Below are positions 25,632 through 36,283 of a stretch of 64,000 bases of DNA, one piece after another (position 1 is the first letter of the stretch; the number at the start of each line of letters is the position of its first letter). Both the position numbers and the translations under genes were made by a program. A model generated the notes under the pieces. The model was not told the origin of the DNA, did not search any database, and worked only from the letters and a program-made list of their open reading frames with translations. This DNA comes from Paracentrotus lividus. Lineage: Eukaryota; Echinodermata; Echinoidea; Camarodonta; Echinidae. The DNA lies in NCBI GenBank assembly GCA_940671915.1, contig CALNVZ010003434.1:26795027-26859026 (forward strand), read 5' to 3'.

Positions 25632-25829
25632 TTGTTGTGTGGATAACTGGGGACATTTTATGCGTTAAGGTATGACTGGGGACAGCCAAAATTGCACACA
25701 AAACACACCAGCATTTTATCAAAGGACGCGGGACATCACACACTCTTCATCGAGATATCAACTTGGGACTATGTGTTTCACTTATTGACGAGCGGGGACT
25801 TCTGTGTTTTACTTGTTGACGAGCGGGGA

Positions 25830-26090
25830 ACAATGCATCCTCAAAAGAGTGTATCAATGGGGACTTGTGTGAAATCTTGTTTTATGAGCGGGGACAATAT
25901 GCCTACATTAAAATGTATTACTAGGGACTTTTCTAAAATATATAAGGACAAGTGGGACAATGCATCTTCAAAAGAGTGTATCAATTGGGGACTTGTGTGA
26001 AATCTTGTTTTATGAGCGGGACAATATGCATACATTAAAATGTGTTAACTAGGGACTTTTCATAAATATATAAGGACAAGTGGGACAAAT
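25830..26090. repeat. Tandem duplication of about 127 bp before gap 2
   Basis: Two nearly identical units (about 25830-25956 and 25957-26085) with blocks GGGGACTTGTGTGAAATC and TATAAGGACAAGTGGGACA. The second unit runs into the N gap, so more units may be hidden there. Confidence 0.8.
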
Positions 26091-26098
26091 CTCTCTCT

Positions 26099-26147
26099 NN
26101 NNNNNNNNNNNNNNNNNNNNNNNNNNNNNNNNNNNNNNNNNNNNNNN
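26099..26147. other. Assembly gap (49 N)
   Basis: A run of N. The 125 bases after it (26148-26272) recur at about 29066-29186, so the join here may be wrong or collapsed. Confidence 1.
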
Positions 26148-26272
26148 GAAAAAATGTTGAGAAATAAGACATATGGCCTCACATGAAAAATAAACTATAA
26201 GGACTGTAACAGAGCTTTGTTTCATTATAGTGAATAAACAATTTACAGTGATCGGATTTTTATATTACTAAT
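26148..26272 (+). repeat. Segment duplicated at 29066-29186
   Basis: About 120 bases with only a handful of differences, including CTATAAGGACTGTAACAGAG and CAGTGATCGGATTTTTATAT. It starts exactly at the gap edge. The cause may be an assembly error or a dispersed repeat. Confidence 0.8.
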
Positions 26273-26701
26273 GGCGCGGTCACAACTCGCCGTACCTTCG
26301 ACGTGCAACTTCCTACGATGGATTCATATCAATGAACAAAATAATGAAAACAAAATATGATTAATCAAAAGAATCCATTAATGTAAGTTGTACGTCTTTG
26401 CACCTGATACATTCTGCATTTATATGTAACACCATCATATAAATATTTCTCAATTGCTCTTTCTTTATATAATCTTATAAGCTATATTCTTCCATATAAC
26501 AAAAAGACATCATAGTTATGAACAAGTGCTATAACAGCACACTATGACTAATAACAAAAGGCAATTTACATATTTTGACTAAAAACAATACAAACATGAT
26601 TTTTTCAAATAAACTTTGTGAAGGAATGTATCTTGTTCCCAATTAGAGGAAGAACACATAATTATATAGCTAATACAAGTGAACGTATTTAATTAAATAT
26701 A

Positions 26702-27743
26702 CAGGGTGACCCAGAAAAAAGAAACCCAACTTGATCAACAATGATTTCAAAAATATTCAAAGGGGATTATGAAATTTATTTCACTGTAAAGTGCAACTCA
26801 TTACCATTCTAATGATATCTCTCTCACCTCACCAATATCATGCTTCGCTGAACCCCATTGTTCTGAAAAAGTCTTGTAAAATTGTGCGTGGTTCACTTTC
26901 ATGCACCTCGAGATGGTTGTGTGAATGTGCCTGGAAAGGAAACCCAACTTTGATCATCATAATTTTCAAACATATTTCAGTGGTGATTAAGAAGTTTATA
27001 TCACTTGGAAAGTATAACTCATTACCATTCTAATGATACCTCTCTCAGCTCACCAATATCATGCATCACTGAACCCCATTGTTTTGAAAATTGTCTCGCA
27101 AAATTGGGATATGTTCTCTTTCATGCTCCTTGAGGTGAGTTGCTTTTAAGGTCCTAAACAATCTAAGTAGAGCATCCGGTGACTTTAATAAATGGGTTTG
27201 ATAAATGGGTTGGAAATGTCTACTTATTTAGTCCGTTAATCTTACCATCCAGGTAATTTCATCATGTTACTGCTCACAACAACCCAGAGAACCTTTAGTT
27301 CTCCGTGGAGAATGTAAGAAGCATGACAGTGCATCAATCACAATTTTTCAAGATATTTTCAGAACAATGGGTTCAGTGATGCGTGACATTTGCGAGCTGA
27401 AAGAGATATCAATAAAATGATAATGAGTGGCACTTTCCAGTGATATAAACGTCATAATTACCACTGTCATGTTTTTTAAATGATTGATGATGAAAGTTGG
27501 TTTCCTTTTAGGCACATTGCAACAACCCATCTCAATGAGCGTGAAAGTGAACCACTCACAATTTTGCAAGACATTTTCAAAACAATGGGGTTCAGTGATG
27601 CGTGACATTGGTGAGCTGAGCAAGGTATCATTAAAATGGTAATGAGTTGCACTTTCCAGTGATATAAATTTTATAATCACCATGTAATATTTTTGAAATT
27701 ATTGATGATCAAAGTTGGGTTTCCTTTTTTCTGGGTCACCCTG
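26702..27743. mobile_element. Foldback-type DNA element, 1.04 kb, TA target site
   Basis: Both ends read CAGGGTGACCCAGAAAAAA (inverted at the right end), flanked by TA. Each arm is about 430 bases and made of two related units of about 200 bases (26702-26935, 26936-27125; mirrored at 27318-27528, 27529-27743). Each unit carries AAACCCAACTTTGATCA and CTGAACCCCATTG blocks. The result is a tandem pair in each arm of one large hairpin around a unique centre (about 27126-27317). No transposase. Ends and TA target suggest mobilisation by a Tc1/mariner-type enzyme. Confidence 0.85.
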
Positions 27744-28246
27744 TACAACTATTATTTGAAGAATTGTTCAGTTTTACATTGATCTATCAGAATCTTATTC
27801 AAAAAAAAAAAAAAAATCTTTGCTAGTGTCTCCCAATCAAGTTATTCCAAAAGAATCTTAGTGTTGGGAACAGAGCTCAGAATAATTTGTTCTGAGCATT
27901 TTTGTTTACAAAGAAAAAACAAAAAACAAATGATTCAAACATATAAATTTGGTTTATCAAAATTAAAGAAAACATGATCAACATAAAAATGGTGTTTAAG
28001 AATGTAGTCTTGAAAATCAGACCCTGATAGACTAGCACCATATCCTTATATCAGTGACAAAACAGAGACAACATTTCAGTAAACAAGCTTAAAAATGTGC
28101 TATTAATTTTTGTCTATCATACAGAGTAGAATACAGCCCAGAGTATGTCACATCTTTATAAGGATAAATTAATGAATACCTGTAAAAATGTAATTAAGTA
28201 TATCCTACGAGTTCATTCTGAGTTATCATTATTCATTGTAAGCTAA

Positions 28247-28386
28247 GGGTGTTATCTCACTTTTCGGAGACGTCTCCGCGACGTCTCTGAAACAAGTTTC
28301 AATACCATCTCCAATATGTTTCAAAACCGTTTCAATGTATTCCCAAATCCGTCTCAAAGTAGTTTTCGAGAAGTAAGATACCACCT
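28247..28386. mobile_element. MITE, TWA-target family, copy 2
   Basis: A 140-bp element with ends GGGTGTTATCTCACTT and, inverted, AGGTGGTATCTTACTT. TAA flanks both sides. The interior is rich in GAGACGTCTC-type motifs shared with the copies at 2577, 39940 and 41614. Confidence 0.75.
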
Positions 28387-29065
28387 TAACCATTCAACAG
28401 TTTACATGTTATTAAATGGCAAGAGACCATGAATAGCAGTGATAGCAAATACAATATTCTCCTGAATCTTTGTGGTAATACCGTTATCACCCCACCCCCT
28501 CCAAATACTTTATTAATATCGTAATAATTATTCTCATAACCAAAATAATTGAGAAAAACACGTTTAATTACAATATCACCAAAGCGGATGAAGATTAAAA
28601 CTCAACTTTGATTCCCCTAGCATTTGCTACATGTAGTCAATTCACTTAAATATGATGATATTAATAACATAGAATTAAAATGAATTATGAATGTATCTTG
28701 GGGGTACAACATGAGTTAAAACAGTAAAGATTAAGCCTTCAAGTCAATTACAATTCATCTATCCCTAATATACACTGAGACAATGCTCTCAACAAACAAC
28801 AGAAACAGTAATTAGCAGAAATTATAAACGTCTCCACAGAAATATAATCAATTACTGATGTTGACCACCATTACCAGTGTTGACTTTGCATTTTAACCCT
28901 CTTATTTATGCATTAATCTCAATGACAATCTATATTGGTTCTAGACAATAACATCCTATAATAGCCCAAAGTGAAATCTTCAACATCCAAAATGAGTTGG
29001 TAGAATATATAAGCAATTATTCCTGAGAATACAGGAAATAAAGACAATAAATGTTTTTATGATAA

Positions 29066-29186
29066 AATGTTTGTGAAATAAGACATAAGGCCTCACAGGA
29101 AAAATAAACTATAAGGACTGTAACAGAGCTTTGTTTCATTATAGTGAATAACAATTTACAGTGATCGGATTTTTATATTACTAACA
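29066..29186 (+). repeat. Second copy of the post-gap segment
   Basis: Matches 26148-26272 after the second N gap. See that entry. Confidence 0.8.
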
Positions 29187-29493
29187 CTCCACAGTGCAAT
29201 TTTAAAGTGTCTATTTGATTGATTATGAGAACAATTAATCTAATGAATCTAGGTTAATAAGACTGGACGGTGGTCAACTTCCCAATATAGTACCCCTGGA
29301 CTGACCGCACTCTCTGGCAAGGAAAAAAAAAATAATGGTCAATAACATTTTACTGTGGTCAGCTTTTTATATCACTTTCACCCAATAACACAATAAAGAT
29401 GACCATCTTAGTGACAAACAGAATGGGTAATAAGGGCGGACAGTAGTCAACTTCAATCCAATCTCTTTAAGATATCCCTAGACCACTCTCTCT

Positions 29494-29930
29494 AGGCGCT
29501 GCTGCACTAGCTCGAGATATTTTATATAGCGCGCTCTTTGTGATCTGATGAACTAGCCCGATCAAAGCTGATCTGGCTTTGCGGTCAAATAGCACGCTGA
29601 TTTGGCTAAAATCTCAGCCGAGTCATCTTAGGTTTTGTCAAAAAAACTTGAGCTGGTTTGCAGTTTTGGTATGAAATAGCGCGCTATTTTGCGCGGTGCT
29701 GCACTAGCTCGAGCTAAATGCGAAATCGTGCACCTGTGCGTATATACGCTAGCGGTAGTTACCAGTTGCGCAATACACATCGGGCTTGTTTGTTCAAGGT
29801 CATGTCAGGTCGCTAATGCGAAACTTAAAATAGCCTAAGCTAGTGCAGGATCGGTTTCTTTTTTCAGGTTTTTTCCCCAATCCACCAATTAGCGCGCTAT
29901 TTTTTAGCTCGAGCTAGTGTAGCAGCGCCT
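29494..29930. mobile_element. MITE with 23-bp inverted ends and TCTCT flanks
   Basis: The left end AGGCGCTGCTGCACTAGC and the right end are inverted copies over 23 bases with one mismatch. TCTCT lies directly outside both ends as a probable 5-bp target duplication. A third copy of the end motif lies inside near 29697, and GCGCGCTATTT motifs recur. Not coding. The superfamily was not determined. Confidence 0.8.
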
Positions 29931-30603
29931 TCTCTTGCCAGGAAATAAGGAAATAATGTGAAGTAAAACTGCCCTTGGTCAATTTCGGTCATTAAGATCC
30001 TTTTCTTGTCCAAACAAATGGCTGCTGTGATGGAAGAAATATAGCAGCATTTGTCTGCAAAACACTGGACAACCTTCTATTCTGAAACAGTTATGCCTGG
30101 CGGTATTCAGCAATTATGATAAACAGTATAACTTGTAAAAAGAGACTGCTTAGTTGTCTGTATATAGCCAGATTTAAGTTTGGATGTGAAAGTATAGGCT
30201 TCATTATAAAAACTATTCGAAAAAGAAAGCTGAAAGGGAAGATATGAAGTCTTTATAGGAGGACATCTCAATCACAGAGGATACAAATTATCCTAAAAAT
30301 GTTTGATCTGATATAAAAAGTGAAGAGACAAAATTGCCACGTTTTGAATTGAATGGATAATTAAAAGGGGAAAAGTCTTAGGCCTACACTTCTTAGGAAG
30401 TAACATATGACAAATAAAACATGTCTATGATTTAATCATTGGTAATTAGAAAGCCGACACAGATGAGTAAGACAAAGAATAAACTGGTATGACAACATAA
30501 AATAAATTGACCGACATGACCATGTCAGAGCTACTGCCTACAGCAACAGACATAAAAACCTGAAGTAGAAACAGCGCTTCGTCTGTTTTCAGGGACCCCT
30601 TAA

Positions 30604-31053
30604 AGGTAGTGTCAGCCTTTTGTAGGAAAATATATTACATTTCTAGTTTTTGAGAGGATATAGAAGTATATCAATGACTATATCTTCCCACAACATGATT
30701 AAGCTCAAATGTGTATGTTTGTCATTATATTGCGATTATCAAAATTCATTTCTATTTTTTCGAACCTCGAAAAATATACCGTATGGTGCGAACCGTTGAC
30801 CGTTAACGCAGAGAATAACGCACGCTGATGTGCCGTGTGTATATTGCTGTGTGTGGTCCATGCTGCACGCGCTGGAATATCAACGATGTTGATGGAGAGC
30901 TGGTCTAGATTGGTAGTCAGATTTTCATTTCATATTACTGATCTAGGCAACCTATGACAGTAAGATTAAATAGACAGTATAGGTAGATCATATTCTAAAG
31001 TTATGCCAAGTTGCATTAGTTTTCGCAATTTGTGAAAAAGGATGACACTACCT
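30604..31053. mobile_element. MITE with TTAA target site
   Basis: The ends AGGTAGTGTCA are inverted copies over about 18 bases, with TTAA directly outside both ends. A TTAA target is typical of piggyBac-type transposition. The 450-bp interior is non-coding. Confidence 0.75.
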
Positions 31054-32219
31054 TTAATAATATCTTTCATTAAGAACCCCCTTGATGACCAGCAGGGTTG
31101 AAAATAAGGTATTTGAAATCTTGATCCCCTAGCGATGAAATGTATTTTTTTCTTCACCAGTTTAAGAGGAAGAGGAAGTCACTATGAAGGGCTTGGATGT
31201 GTATTATGAAATAGAGATTAGATTAGCGGGTAGGGTCAGGAGAAACAATATAACCTTGTTTTCTGTCAGAAAACCTGATGAGATAATCTCAAAAGGTCAA
31301 TTCTTAAATACACAACCCTAATACCTGTCTGGGGCTTGTTTCACACCAGGAAATTTCTGAAAGTTCCTGAAAAATTCAGTTGACAAAAAATAACATTTTC
31401 AACAGCTGTTTATCTCCTGAAAGCTTTAATAGAAATAAAAAAGATCTGTTTTAAACTACTTATCTATCTAAAATTTCGAACTCAGCTGCAAATTTATCCC
31501 CTTAAACTGCAAAACAGCGATTCAACGTGGGAAGTAGGCCTATATGGATTAGTGTATGCGGTATTTCTACTATAATTGCCTGGTAAAAGGTAAATGAGAA
31601 CGATTAATAAAACATTGTTGTGGTCAATTGTCACATGCATGTAAGGTAGATCTTAATTTAGAGATTCAGATAATTATTTCATTTAAAGCCAGTATGAACT
31701 AGCAGCCTTGTATAGCACCAGCTCAAGTTCTCAACTACCCGATTCTGCCCTGATTCCTAACCCATAATGCAACATCCTGAAGAGTATAGTCTTACAATAC
31801 AGGCCCATTTGAAATATATCACACATTTTCACTACTCAATTAATTCACATCGCGATGATTATGTTGCCAAGTAGCAAAACACATACTTTTCCCCTCAAAA
31901 CATTTTAGTTTCCCAATACAAATTAAATTGTAGGTTAATTCATACACTTTTTTGTTAATAGTTTATCTCAAAAAGTATACTTTAAGACTAGTAATTTATA
32001 ACACACAGTCAATGAGATTGTTGCTCAGTTAATGCTCGCTTTAAAAGCTTTAAACACAAATCTATAAAAAGATAGCAGAATGAGAACACACTGATTAAAA
32101 TGACCAGGATTCAAACAAAGCCTTACAATAAGTGGAAAGAGACATCCTTAAATTCGCAAGGGAGAACCCAAGTTATTATGAATGAAAATGTTATTCTAAC
32201 CTTAGATTTATCTGACTAC

Positions 32220-32707
32220 GGGTGTGTTCAATGTTCATTTTAAAATTTAAACGCCAACATGAATCATAATACAAAACGCAATTACAAAGCACAGAAGACA
32301 AACGCGGTCAGTGGTACACCATTCAGTGTCAAAAATTTAAAGCTGATTTTATGTCCATCGTCTTTAAATTCCCAGCTCTCAAAAATAAACACCTGCGCCT
32401 TTTTTCACTTGCACCGGAAGGTTCCACTGCGAGAGCACATTTAAAGACGTTTGAAAACTCAATTGTGTTCAGTATCGCATTTTGTTGCATTCGCGATGCT
32501 CAAGGTCGTAAAATCGAAGCTGATCGCAATTCAAAACGCATCTTTTTTTTAGTTTAAATTTTCCTCTGAATGGAGATCTGAAACACGTTTACTTTTACGA
32601 CTGGGAGTGGGGACAATGAACACCCACTTTGTTTCTCTTTATATCAGCGTTTTGTATTACAATTCATGTTGGCGCTTAAAATTTGAAATTGAACATTGAA
32701 CACACCC
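32220..32707. mobile_element. MITE with GGGTGTGTTC ends
   Basis: The left end GGGTGTGTTCAATGTTCA and its inverted copy on the right extend through a GCCAACATGAAT block and an AATACAAAACGC block, about 60 bases in all. TAC lies outside each end as a probable 3-bp target duplication. Small frames inside are not convincing genes. Confidence 0.8.
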
Positions 32708-33295
32708 TACTGTACATGACAACACCTGTACACCTACAATTAATGTGGACTATTAAACAGAAAGAGGGACAGAATGATCAAACAAATGAAAAGAAAGTTG
32801 CCTCATATTTTGTGAAATTCTCCAACTATATAAAGCTTGAAAATCTTCTCTGATCTAATCAAACTCTGTACTTAAACATTGAAAATATTAAAGTGTCTCT
32901 CATGATTCTTGAGGCAAGTAATTCATTTCCTCAGTTAACAATAAACCCTGATTAAAGAAAAACTTTATAAATGATCAAATGATTTGGCAAAGTGACCAGA
33001 AATGAATGACACTTCGTCTGCTAATTTTAAGGTTGGTACATGTAGGCAGTCAAAACACATTTGATAATAATCTATCATCAGACTTTTATTTTTTTACAAA
33101 TCTTGAAGGACTTTGGACTGACTAGGGTACTTGATTTTGACATCACTAATCAGCCTCGTTCAATAAATGATGGAGACGTGTTAGTTTATCACCTAACAGG
33201 AAATTGACCAAAACCCAATCATGAATTGAAGGAAACAATAAAAGTCAAATTCCTACATAATGATGGATACATCTCACCAGGAACTCTAGAGAGTT

Positions 33296-33507
33296 GAAGT
33301 TTATCAAGTATTTAGAAAGTAACCTTAGTTTGACCAGACGACTAATTATCTCATTCACAGGTTTGCCATCAGTGATTGGCACAAACTACATTGTATAGAC
33401 TACAAGGATAACAGCGGTAACCCATGTCTGCTTTATCATATGTAGTAATATTACAATGGAAACATTTAGATAAACTAAATGCTTTTGGTGATACTAGCCC
33501 TTGCAAA

Positions 33508-33538
<31 letters not shown>

Positions 33539-34370
33539 CACAAAAAACAATGCAGGAAAATAATTGACTGAGTTTAGACAGAAGTTTATGAAGTATTTTT
33601 AGGAAGTAACCTTAGTTTACTCTGACTGCTAATCATCTCTTTTACTATTTCATGGCGTGCTGATTGGCACAAACAATAGACACTAAGGACAATAACCCAT
33701 ATCTGCTCTTGATTACCACTTGACAACTATCTTATCATTTCTAGTAATATTACAATGGAAACATTTAGATAACTTTTGGAGAAACTAGGCCTTGCAAAAA
33801 AACAATGCAGGGAAAGCATTGACTGAGTTTAGACATAAGTTTATGGATTATTTAGGAAGTAACCCTAGTTTATCCAGACTGCTAATTATCTTATTCACTA
33901 GTTTGCCATGATTGAGTGCTGATTGGCACACACAATAGACACCAAGGACAATAACCCAGGTCCCATCTTGATTACAAATTGTCAACTGTTTTATCAAGTT
34001 GTAATAGTAGTTTTACAATGGAAACATTTAGATAACTTGAAAGCTTTTGGCGATACTAACACTTGTATAAATCAATGCAGGGAAATTATTGACTGAGATT
34101 GATAAGTTTATGAAGTATTTAGAAAGTAATAGAGTAAGCTTAGTTTTAATACCAAGACTGCTAATTATGTCTTGACTGGTTTGCACAAAAGATAGACAGC
34201 AAGGATAGCCAATATATGATCTTGATTAGGAAAAAAAAAAAATATCATTTGTAGTACAATGGAAACATTTAGATAACTCAAAAGCTTTTAGCAATACTAG
34301 CCATTGTAAAAAAAAACAAAAAAAAAAAAAAACAGACAGAAGTGTATCAATTGGAACAAGGTTAATCATT
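33296..34370. repeat. Minisatellite, about four units of 255-285 bp
   Basis: Units begin near 33296, 33582, 33837 and 34105 with AGTTTATNAAGTATTTAG-like text followed by GTAACCTTAGTTT. Each also contains ACAATGGAAACATTTAGATA and a poly-A/CAAAA segment. The units have diverged by indels, so the array is fairly old. Confidence 0.85.
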
Positions 34371-35239
34371 CTTTGTCTTCGATTGACCTTTAATGTCACT
34401 ATCTAAACGATTTGATTAAGAGTCGGCTTGTAGGCAAATTCAGAGAGCTGGCCACGTGCATTAGAAAATTACCCTTCATTGCTTTTATAAATATTTATTT
34501 CTAATTAGGTCCAGGGTTACAAGAATTGTCAGTGAAAACACAATGTACTTGATCACATGTGACTTTACAAGAGTACATTGTGCATTTATATTTACCATAG
34601 ACCTAAGAATACACAATGTGCGAGAGTGTATTCCTAAGCATACAGTACATCAAGTGCTGATTTCAAAGCAACATAAATAAATCATAGTATTTCAGACAAA
34701 GGTTAAATGATATTCCTAACCCTAGCATGTAATTTAATCAATCTAGAATCAGGTTTAATGTTCTTGATTATGTTTTAAGCTACATGCAGGTCTACATTAC
34801 TTTTAGCAGAAGTTGAACATTCAAAAGAGCTCATTACTATTACAAAGTTCACAACCCCTAATTATGTGAGGTTAATTTGTAGACATACATGTAGATTTCT
34901 TTCTTTAAATTTTATGAATACAAACTTAGACTTAATATTCTCCTCTTTAGAAATTTAAGTAAACAATTTTTGTTACTAGCATAAAGAACAATTTATTATG
35001 ACAGAATACAAATAATATCATCATAATGAAGCCTAAATGTAAGCATGTCACTAATTGGTCCAATACATAATTACATGTAACTGAAATGTTCACACACTAA
35101 GCCTAGAGTTAGGTTAAATTCTCCCCTGCCGCCTTCCAATGAGCCTTCAGAAAGTCTCTGAGAAATAATTTCACCAGAATCCTGAAAAAGTTAGTTTGTC
35201 TCTGCAAACATGGAGTTGTAGGTGTCCTTCTACATGTAC

Positions 35240-35245
35240 TTTATT
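35240..35245 (-). promoter_or_regulatory. Possible polyadenylation signal of SBNO
   Basis: AATAAA on the - strand about 960 bases after the SBNO stop codon. Other AATAAA motifs exist nearby in this AT-rich DNA, so the assignment is weak. Confidence 0.2.
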
Positions 35246-35494
35246 CACAAGAATGTATCCATTTTCCATCCCACCAAGCTCTGGCTACTCAATTACTAAC
35301 TGAACACACTGTATCAAGGTAGGAGTGCAATAGTACTCCTACCTTCATACAGTGCATTCAGTATAAAGTCACTGAATAGTCTCCAGAGAAACGAGGCTCA
35401 TACAACCAGGATCCTGACGCACTCAGTACGTCTCTTAGTAACTTTGTATCTTACTTGATCTCAGAGAAAAGACTGTTACACCATGATTCTCATT

Positions 35495-35775
35495 GGCCCG
35501 TGTTCGAAAAAAGCTGCCTTACTTTAAGCCTAGCTTAAATCTATGGTTTAACTATGGCTGGCTAAAAGGGACTCAATCCCAAAAAGTAGATGTTCAATTC
35601 ATTATAATTTTTGGTCGTGAAACTATCAAAAACTGCTTGGGAACAATTCGTAAAAAGGTTTCCCTTACAATTAACATACATAAACATAGACAGATTGATT
35701 CCCCTTTAGCAGGCCATAGTTAAACCACAGATTTCAGCTAGACTTAAAGTTAAGACAACTTTGTGACTAAGGGCC
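35495..35775. mobile_element. MITE with GGCCC ends
   Basis: A 281-bp element with arms of about 100 bases in inverted orientation. The ends are GGCCC, and the inner blocks TGGTTTAACTATGG and CTTTAAG are mirrored. Flanking duplication is unclear. Not coding. Confidence 0.75.
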
Positions 35776-36019
35776 GTCATGATGTATGGATCATCTAAGT
35801 CTTTGCTGCGGTCTCCCTACATCCGATGCAGCATGAACATCTCTGACAAAGTAGGCTTATTCCACCCGAATTGTAGCATAATCGGGGTGTCTCTGGGCAG
35901 CTGGTATTGTGGCCCATTCCTCCACGGTAAGAACTGCTATCATCTCATCTTGGAGTGTACAATGTTCCTAGTTTCTTATTGTTGCTATCTTCTACAAATC
36001 CCATGCAGCATGTTCAGAA

Positions 36020-36231
36020 TGTCTTTAGATCCTGATGAGCTCAGTATATATCGGAGTAGGTAGTTGTGTCTTACTCGATTCCAGAGAAACAAGGATCATT
36101 CACCGAAGATCCTGATGAGCTCAGTATGTATCGGAGTAGGTAGTTGTGTCTTACTTGATTCCAGAGAAACAAGGTTCATTCACTCCAGATCCTGATGAGC
36201 TCAGTATGTCTCTGAGTAGGTGGTAGTGTCC
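36020..36231 (-). repeat. About 80-bp tandem repeat spanning the SBNO stop codon
   Basis: Three units are seen (about 36191-36231 partial, 36110-36190, 36027-36109), with a diverged relative near 35385-35470. On the - strand each unit holds an ACTACCTACTC block, then TACTGAGCTCATCAGGATCT, then CTTGTTTCTCTGGAATC. The first unit supplies the last codons and the TGA of SBNO. The others lie in the presumed 3' UTR. Confidence 0.8.
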
Positions 36232-36283
36232 TTTGACAGCATGTCCTTGAGAGCTCGGACACAGTTACTTGGAATGAGAAGAC
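36201..36283 (-). CDS. SBNO: SBNO exon 12 of the window (last coding exon)
   Basis: Acceptor CTATGCAG, then 27 codons and TGA. It begins in phase 1 and encodes GLLIPSNCV followed by a short Thr/Ser-rich end [13 protein letters not shown] matches the conserved IPANCV block near the SBNO C-terminus. The last third lies within an 80-bp tandem repeat. Confidence 0.88.

Larger units (their letters stand above)
22230..26098. other. Intergenic stretch, no gene seen
   Basis: AT-rich DNA with G/C homopolymer runs (about 23518-23528, 25107-25125, 25180-25195), a long GAT array, a CA repeat, a three-unit TTTGCAYC repeat (about 24700-24770), and a tandem duplication directly before the second gap. No exon supported. 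Confidence 0.6.
27750..36200. other. Region downstream of SBNO (3' UTR and intergenic), no further gene seen
   Basis: AT-rich DNA with five MITE-like elements, a 265-bp minisatellite (33296-34370) and poly-A runs. No supported exon on either strand. Some of the right part is presumably the 3' UTR of the - strand SBNO gene. Confidence 0.6.

Noticed and set aside
33296-34370. CRISPR-like array
   Set aside because: Units are 255-285 bp and diverged in an animal genome. There are no short direct repeats with unique spacers.
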